Below are positions 58,719-64,000 of a DNA stretch of 64,000 bases, piece after piece. Made by a program: the position numbers and the translations under genes. The notes beneath the pieces are model-generated. The model had not been told where the DNA came from, searched no databases, and saw only the letters and a list, made by a program, of their open reading frames with translations. Origin of the DNA: Reticulitermes speratus (taxonomy: Eukaryota; Arthropoda; Insecta; Blattodea; Rhinotermitidae); NCBI GenBank assembly GCA_021186555.1, contig JAJKFL010000042.1, positions 28,643,521 to 28,707,520 of the forward strand, read 5' to 3'. The stretch's first letter is position 1; every line of letters begins with the position of its first letter.

Positions 58719-59465
58719 ATTTATACATCAACGTTTACTATTTTAAATAATGTCATAGTAGACAGATTATTTCTAACTTACCTATCTGTTTGACTCGAAC
58801 ACATATACTGTTATTTAAAAAAATCAGTTTTTACTTGCTTCAAAATTTCAACAGCGCCATCACAAGTATGAACAGGTCTAAATGACAACTTTAACCACAG
58901 ACACTAACGTAGCGGTACACAGTTCAGAAATATTAATGCGAATGTATTGAGTCTCAAATAAAATACAAACTTGTGCATAATCACTAGGTCTACGAAGATA
59001 ATATTTGGAATATGGAGGGACTGTTTATTTTGTTACTGCAAGACCGTGTTCAGTTACACGCGTTATGAGGTCCGCGTGACGTCGAAGGCTGGAATAGACG
59101 TCATCTGGGGGGACTGAAAAAAGAACGCAGAACCTCAGTTATATGGCGGAGAGCTGAACCGCTATATCGGTCTACGCACTAAAGACAATGGTCTTGTTTT
59201 TAGTATTTGGATGCACTTGGATTCATACCTGGAGAACTTGAAGATGATCATGAATCCGCAGAGCCACTGACTATGTTTCGCTCCTTTTTTATTTGTTAGT
59301 AAAAAGAAATAGACGTAACCGAAAGTACTACGTATATTGAATTTTTCTTTCCAATACAAACAAGGAATAAATTGCTTTGAAGTAAAGAAATGTTTCGTTT
59401 GTTTTCTTGCTGGAAAAGCCCTGTTTTCTTTTATTCTACAGTGTTTTATTAGGCCTATATTTTGT

Positions 59466-60130
59466 CTAGTCATCATCTTCAACAACACTACAGCCCTTGG
59501 TGGGCTTTGGCTTCCTTCACAACTCTCCACCAGCCCGTTTGTCCTCTACTTTTCCTTTCCAGCCTCTGACGCTCATCATCACAAGATCCATCACCACATT
59601 GTCCAACCAATTGTACATGGTCGTCCCTTCCTTCTTCTGGAGAAAAATCTCCCCTTCAAAATTCTTTTAGGCTTCGGTTCCTCCGACATTCTCTTCACGT
59701 GTCCTAGCCATCTTATCGTCTGTGTTTCACGAACCTTACAATGTCACGTCCTTCAATCAGTTCATTTAATTCCGCATTATAGCGTATCCTCCATTCACAC
59801 ATTCCACACATCCTGTCATTAATAGCTTCAACCTCCAATTAACTATTTCTAAACCTTTTTGAAATAATAACACCTGTTCCAAACATTCCAGTTCTTCTGT
59901 CTAAACCACTATACAATAAGGAGTATTCTGTCTTATCAATCCTTCCTCGCCCGTGCCATATAATTTCCTGCAGAGCAACGAGGTCATACTGAAATTTTCT
60001 AATTTCATCTGAGATTTCTTTCATTTCCCCTAGTTGTAGCAAGTTTCTGATATTCCAAGTACCTATAACCAAATCTATATTCCATATCGTTTGCCGAGGT
60101 CGTAAGCCAACATTTTCCTTATCCATCCGA
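59466..60130 (-). pseudogene. LINE reduced to its two ends by internal deletion
   Basis: On the minus strand an ATG at 60126 opens the endonuclease N-terminus: LVIGTWNIRNLLQLGEMKEI, YDLVALQEIIWHGRGRIDK and RTGMFGTGVIISKRF (60070-59845). After one stop, LEVEAINDRMCGM joins in the same frame to CEWRIRYNAELNELIEGRD (about 59795-59740), which belongs to the polyprotein C-terminus. This continues, with frameshifts, through VKHRR, a WLGHVKRMSEE phrase, RRRKGRP, and a GW..K..DR.A phrase to 'EAKAHQGL' and a stop at 59488-59490. About four-fifths of the coding region, including all the reverse transcriptase catalytic motifs, is gone. Its intact relatives are insect LINEs with a 'RRIRWLGHVxRM' terminus, a different family from its neighbour on the plus strand. 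Confidence 0.85.
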
Positions 60131-60189
60131 TGCTTTTGTGTAGGTTTCGTAACAACTTATTTTTTTATATCGAAAAGAAGATTTTACAC

Positions 60190-62500
60190 CTGGAAATAAC
60201 CAGGGCATAGGAGTCGACATCAATTGGAATATGTACTAATGAAACAGCGATTCAAGAACAGTGTGAAGGAAGTGCAGACACTACCTGGAGCAGATATTGA
60301 CTCTGACCACAATTTACTGGTTGCAAAGATCTGCACCAGATTGAAGAAAATCATAAGGTTCCAAAAGCGGAAACCAAGATGGGATTTGGAGAAGTTATAA
60401 GCACAACGACAGAAAGTACATGAGAGGCTAGAAGAAAAACTTGGTGCAATCAAATATGAAAGTGGAAATGTGGAAGTTCAGTGGAACAATATCAAGAAAT
60501 GTCTGTTAGATACTATGAGTGATTTGGTTGGAAAAGACGAGAGGAGAGCAAGAAAGCCATGGATTACAAAGGAGATGATCAGTAAAATGGATGAACAAAG
60601 GAAATGGAAGAATGTCAACAACAAAGAAGGAAGGAACTACAGAAGACTGAGGAACGAATTGAAAAGTGCCATGGACAACGCCAAGGCGGAATATCTTGAG
60701 AGCATAGGCGATGAGGTAATAGAATTTCAAAGAACAGGACGTTATGATTTAATGTACATGAAGACAACGGAACTAAGTTGGAAAGAAAACCATGGGATTC
60801 AAAACATTGGTATCGGAGACTCTCAAGGGAATATAATAATAGATCAGAGACAAGTACTGCAAATTTGGGAGAATTATATCATATATATTATATTATATCG
60901 AGCTAATCGATCAGATCACCTAGAAGTATAACCTGAAGCTGAAGTAGATGAAGACGAGAAAGGCCCTTATATTTTGCAAAGTGAAGTGGATAAAGCTATC
61001 AAGGTGATGAAGGATAAGAAGGCTAAAGGACATGATGATATACCTGAATATTCACTCAAATTTTTGGGAGAAGATGGTCTCAAACTAATGACACAGCTGA
61101 TCAACAGCATATCTGTAACTAGAGAGTGGCCCAGAGATTTCATTGAAGTTACAATGGTTGCCTTAAAGAAGAAGCCAAAAGCTACAAAAAGCAGCGACCA
61201 TCGCACAATCAGCCTCATCGCACATACAGCAAAAATAGTAGGGAGGATACTTAGAAGAAGGTTTGAAAGGAAGACTGAGGATGCGCTTGGAGAAGATCAG
61301 TTTGGATATAGAAGAGGAAAAGAAACTAGGGATGCAATTGGGATGCTGAGAATAATATCAGAACGAACCTTGGTCATAGAATAGGAATTGTTTGCTTGCT
61401 TCAAAGACTGGCAGAAGGAATTTGACCGTGTCAACTGGACCAAATTAATGCAGATTCTAAAGGAAAATGGGATAGACTGGCGTGAAAGAAGGTTGATCAG
61501 CAAGTTGTACATGGAACAGAGTATCAAAATACTACTGGACCAAGGGGAGACGATGAGTGTGAAGACTGGAAGAGGAGTTAGGCAAGGTTGCTGTGTGTCG
61601 CCGATTCTGTTCAACTTATACAGCGAATACCTTACCAAGGAAGCTCGTGAAGGGTTTGGAGACTTCAAAATAAGAGTACAAGTAATTCGCACTGTGAAAT
61701 ATGCAAATGACCTTGGTCTACTGGCTTGGGAAGAAAATGTGCTACAGAGCATGGTTGATAGACAAATTGAAATTGGAAGACGCTATCGAATGGAAATGAA
61801 TGTGGAAAAAATTAAGGTAGTGAGTATCTAAAGGCAACCGTACCCAATACAAATTATGATGGATTAAAAGCAATTGGAGAATGTGGAATATTTCAATTAT
61901 TTGGGTAGCATGATAACAAATGATGCAAGGTGTACACGTGAAATTATATCCAGAATTGCCATGACAAAAGCAACATTCAACAAGAAGAAGGATCTTTTCA
62001 CCAGCAAACTGGACTTAAATTTAAGGAAGAAACTAGTAAAGTGCTACATTTGGAGCGTAGCTTTGTATGGTGCTGAAACGTGGACACTTCGGAAAGCAGA
62101 TCAGAAGTATCTGGAAGGGTTTGACATGTGGTGCTGGAGAAGAATGGAGAAGATCAGTTGGACCGATCGTGTGAGAAATGAAGAAGTATTTCACAGAGTG
62201 AAGGAGGAGAGGAATATCCTACATATAATAAAAAGAAGAAAGGCTCACTGGATTGGTCACATCTTGCGTAGAAACTGCTTTCTAAAACACGTGATTGAAG
62301 GAAAGTTGGAGGGAAGGAAAGAAATGACGGAAAGGCGAGGAAGAAGGCGTAAGCAGCTACTGGATGACCTTAAGGAAAAGAGAGAATATTGTAAATTGAA
62401 AGATGAAGCATTAGATAGCACCCTGTGGAGAACTCACCTTGGAAGAGACTCGTGGACCTGTCGCAAGACAGACTACGGAATGAATGAATGAAGTTGTTAG
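60190..62500 (+). pseudogene. 5'-truncated LINE: endonuclease end and reverse transcriptase
   Basis: It begins inside the endonuclease: LEYVLMKQRFKNSVKEVQTL, ADIDSDHNLLVAKI (60215-60335). The linker follows (RRARKPWITKEMISKMDEQR, 60541-60600), with KGHDDIPEYSLKFLGEDGLK (about 61027), EDQFGYRRGKETRDAIGML (61290), a decayed motif A (DWQKEFDRVNW, 61409), GRGVRQGCCVSPILFNLYSE (61567), then KYANDLGLLA (61696) where the catalytic YADD has become YAND. FNYLGSMI, ALYGAETWTL (62063), KAHWIGHILRRNC (62240), RRGRRRKQLLDDL and a stop at 62489-62491 complete it. In-frame stops at about 60400, 60930, 61382 and 61829 break the frame. The family is very common in insects. Confidence 0.92.
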
Positions 62501-62670
62501 CCCAACGCCAAACCCCCAACCTGGATGACCAGGATATCCCTTTCTGTCTGGGTCATCACCTCTGATCTATCTGGCGTGGGAGGCCTTACCAGCAGCTAAG
62601 CTACTGCCAGCATAGCTCTCAGGATCGTTTGACCTCGCAAGACCGACTACTACGTCAAAGTAGGGATATA
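62478..62670 (+). repeat. 3' region of the LINE
   Basis: After three to four GAAT units (62478-62491) comes 'cccaacgccaaacccccaac', 'ctttctgtctgggtcatcac' and 'ctggcgtgggaggccttacc', then 'catagctctcaggatcg'. I recognise this block from memory as the 3' region of insect non-LTR elements. Followed by a G-run. Confidence 0.6.
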
Positions 62671-62672
62671 TT

Positions 62673-62687
62673 GGGGGGGGGGGGGGG
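62673..62687. repeat. Poly(G) run
   Basis: Fifteen consecutive G on the plus strand. Confidence 0.95.
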
Positions 62688-62875
62688 AGTTTTGTATAGT
62701 CCTTCCACACTACGGGTTAATTGTGCATTTTTTCAACAACCTTTTAACGGATATAGGCTTCAGAACCAGTTATCAGGAATTCTGACCACAACGAAACAAG
62801 TGATAACATGGTTTCGAAGTAGAAAAAATGTATTATGTTATCTTACAGTTATGTAAAATACTTTTGCTTTACTCT

Positions 62876-63270
62876 TTTAGATGCGTTTGCGGAACAGTTC
62901 CGGAAAGCTGGTGTTAGGTTCTTCATGTTTGTCTGTCCGTCTGTATCGAACAAGTCATTTCCTATTGGATGGATTTTTACGAAATATTTGTTTCGAATTT
63001 TTCTTAGAATCTGTCAAACAACTTTAATTTTGGTTAAAAATAACAAAATAGCTGACATTTAACATGAAGACCTACGTAAATTTATGATAACATATCGCTG
63101 AATTATTTTCTTTTGGTTTAAAGACGGGGGGGGGGGGGGGGGGTTGTTCATGAAAGCTACAGAATTAACTTGTAGAGAAAATCACAGCACACAATTTGTA
63201 TACATTTTATACATTGTTTCCGAAAGTGTACCATTTAAGGAGATAATTGTAATAAATATAATAGCGCTAG
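62876..63270 (+). repeat. Dispersed repeat family X, copy 3 (diverged)
   Basis: 'ttcttcatgtttgtctgtcc', 'gaacaagtcatttcctattg', 'acatgaagacctacgtaaat', 'ttatgataacatatcgctga' and 'cttgtagagaaaatcac'. Collinear with the copies at 31.75 and 53.4 kb but shorter and interrupted by an 18-G run (63126-63143). Confidence 0.75.
63126..63143. repeat. Poly(G) run inside family X
   Basis: About eighteen consecutive G on the plus strand. Absent from the other two copies, so it arose after insertion (or is inflated by assembly). Confidence 0.9.
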
Positions 63271-63349
63271 AGAAGCCAACGTAATGTTAGACGATCTAAA
63301 TGCCAAAATAAAAATAGAGCGTGATCAGAGGTTCTTCTCCGCGTGTCCC

Positions 63350-63415
63350 GGTTTTCCACTGTCAGTATCATTACACCAATGCTCCATGCTCATATTTCAG
63401 TCATATACCATCGAC
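63350..63415 (+). repeat. SINE family 4 tail fragment
   Basis: 'cggttttccactgtcagtat', 'cattacaccaatgctccatg' and 'ctcatatttcagtca' match the 3' part of the repeat at 47.65 kb in order. Confidence 0.45.
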
Positions 63416-63669
63416 GATACGTAGTCGTAGCAAATGACCACGAAGTTAAATAAAATACTTCTCTCTCTCTGTCTGTGTGGTAAAAAAGGCAGAGATGGTT
63501 GACGTCACATTCTTTCCTCGTACTTTCAGTATTCGCTATTTTAAGGTAAACAAGGATATAGCTTTTTCAGGAAGATCCAGAAGAAGAAGACGAAAGAGGA
63601 AGGAAAAAGAAGAAGGAGAAAAGAGGAGAGCACATTCTGTAGGAACCACATGAACATCTACAGATTTCT

Positions 63670-63860
63670 GTCTTCTGAGATGCAACGACGTTTATTCGTG
63701 TATGAATTTGCAACGTTTCGGAAGAAACTTTGCCTCCAGCGTCGGGATGTAATCTACAGATCTCTGCGAGATGTTGGTAATTTGTACAAAATTATAAGTC
63801 GTCATATCCCGGAAAACCGTAATGTTCAGACTCGTCGCCGTGACAACCTCAAATCTTAAA
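63670..63860 (+). repeat. Dispersed module, right-edge copy
   Basis: 'gtcttctgagatgcaacgac', 'gaatttgcaacgtttcggaa' and 'gaaactttgcctccagcgtc' follow the module order. A purine-rich run precedes it at about 63570-63640 ('gaagaagaagacgaaagagg'). The 69-codon frame over it is probably incidental. Confidence 0.6.
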
Positions 63861-64000
63861 CAAGTGGAAGCTCTGGAATTAGATGATCAGACCACTTTCT
63901 GTATGAGGATGAAAGTCCATGAGATTAGTTTCTTTTTCAACAGCTCTGTACGAAGGGCAATCTAACAATATCCAACAGGCCTATTAAGTAACATCCGTCA

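Noticed and set aside
59337-59822. 161-codon plus-strand frame
   Set aside because: Lies opposite the C-terminal relic of the minus-strand LINE, whose protein motifs explain the sequence.
61297-61752. 151-codon minus-strand frame
   Set aside because: Antisense to the recognisable reverse transcriptase of the plus-strand LINE.
1-64000. CRISPR array, prophage, operon or other bacterial system
   Set aside because: No evenly spaced repeats with unique spacers, no dense gene packing and no ribosome-binding pattern. All recognisable proteins are eukaryotic transposon products.
1-64000. Host protein-coding gene
   Set aside because: No exon-like conserved domain or consistent splice-flanked frame could be found by reading. 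Small exons of a host gene cannot be excluded without transcripts.

Overview
The window looks like a stretch of a large, AT-rich, repeat-laden animal genome, almost certainly an insect. The evidence is indirect but consistent: non-LTR retrotransposon proteins of the kind often annotated in insects as 'craniofacial development protein 2-like' or 'endonuclease-reverse transcriptase', a mariner transposase, tRNA-derived SINEs, hAT-type miniature elements, foldback elements and many microsatellites. The SINE repertoire suggests to me a polyneopteran insect (orthopteran or relative), but nothing here proves the order. I found no convincing host exon, no tRNA or rRNA gene, and no bacterial features. 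The sequence reads as intergenic or intronic DNA built from layers of transposons.

Layout. 1-1.5 kb: broken RTE-type LINE on the minus strand, cut by the window edge. 2.8-5.1 kb: SINE, (TA)n repeat, hAT miniature element inserted in the TA tract, then two abutting SINEs. 5.1-11 kb: no recognisable genes. 11-12.7 kb: foldback arm, a short shared module and a LINE C-terminal relic. 14.1 kb: a second hAT miniature element with an 8-bp target duplication. 16.3-17.4 kb: 1.09-kb foldback element with about 400-bp arms. 21.6-25.6 kb: SINEs of three families and a second foldback element. 27.0-28.3 kb: nearly full-length but frameshifted mariner. 29.9-37.1 kb: SINEs, a LINE tail relic and the first copy of an unclassified ~550-bp repeat (here 'family X').

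37.36-40.58 kb is the centrepiece: a complete non-LTR retrotransposon of about 3.2 kb with an uninterrupted 992-codon endonuclease-reverse transcriptase frame, a six-unit AAGC tail and a perfect target-site duplication. It is the only apparently intact protein-coding unit in the window, but the frame opens without an AUG upstream of the endonuclease domain.

41.9-58.7 kb: dense SINEs (including head-to-head pairs and one SINE with a perfect 10-bp target duplication), microsatellites, LINE relics and the second family X copy. 59.5-62.7 kb: two different LINEs head to head, one reduced to its two ends by an internal deletion and the other 5'-truncated but retaining most of the reverse transcriptase. 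62.9-64 kb: third family X copy and another copy of a short module containing an 'acgtttcgga' core that recurs about ten times in the window.

No genes here form an operon or pathway. The functional relationship visible is parasitic: LINE endonuclease-reverse transcriptases are the likely source of mobilisation for the SINEs, and hAT or mariner transposases for the miniature elements. No source element can be matched to a specific SINE or MITE from this window alone.
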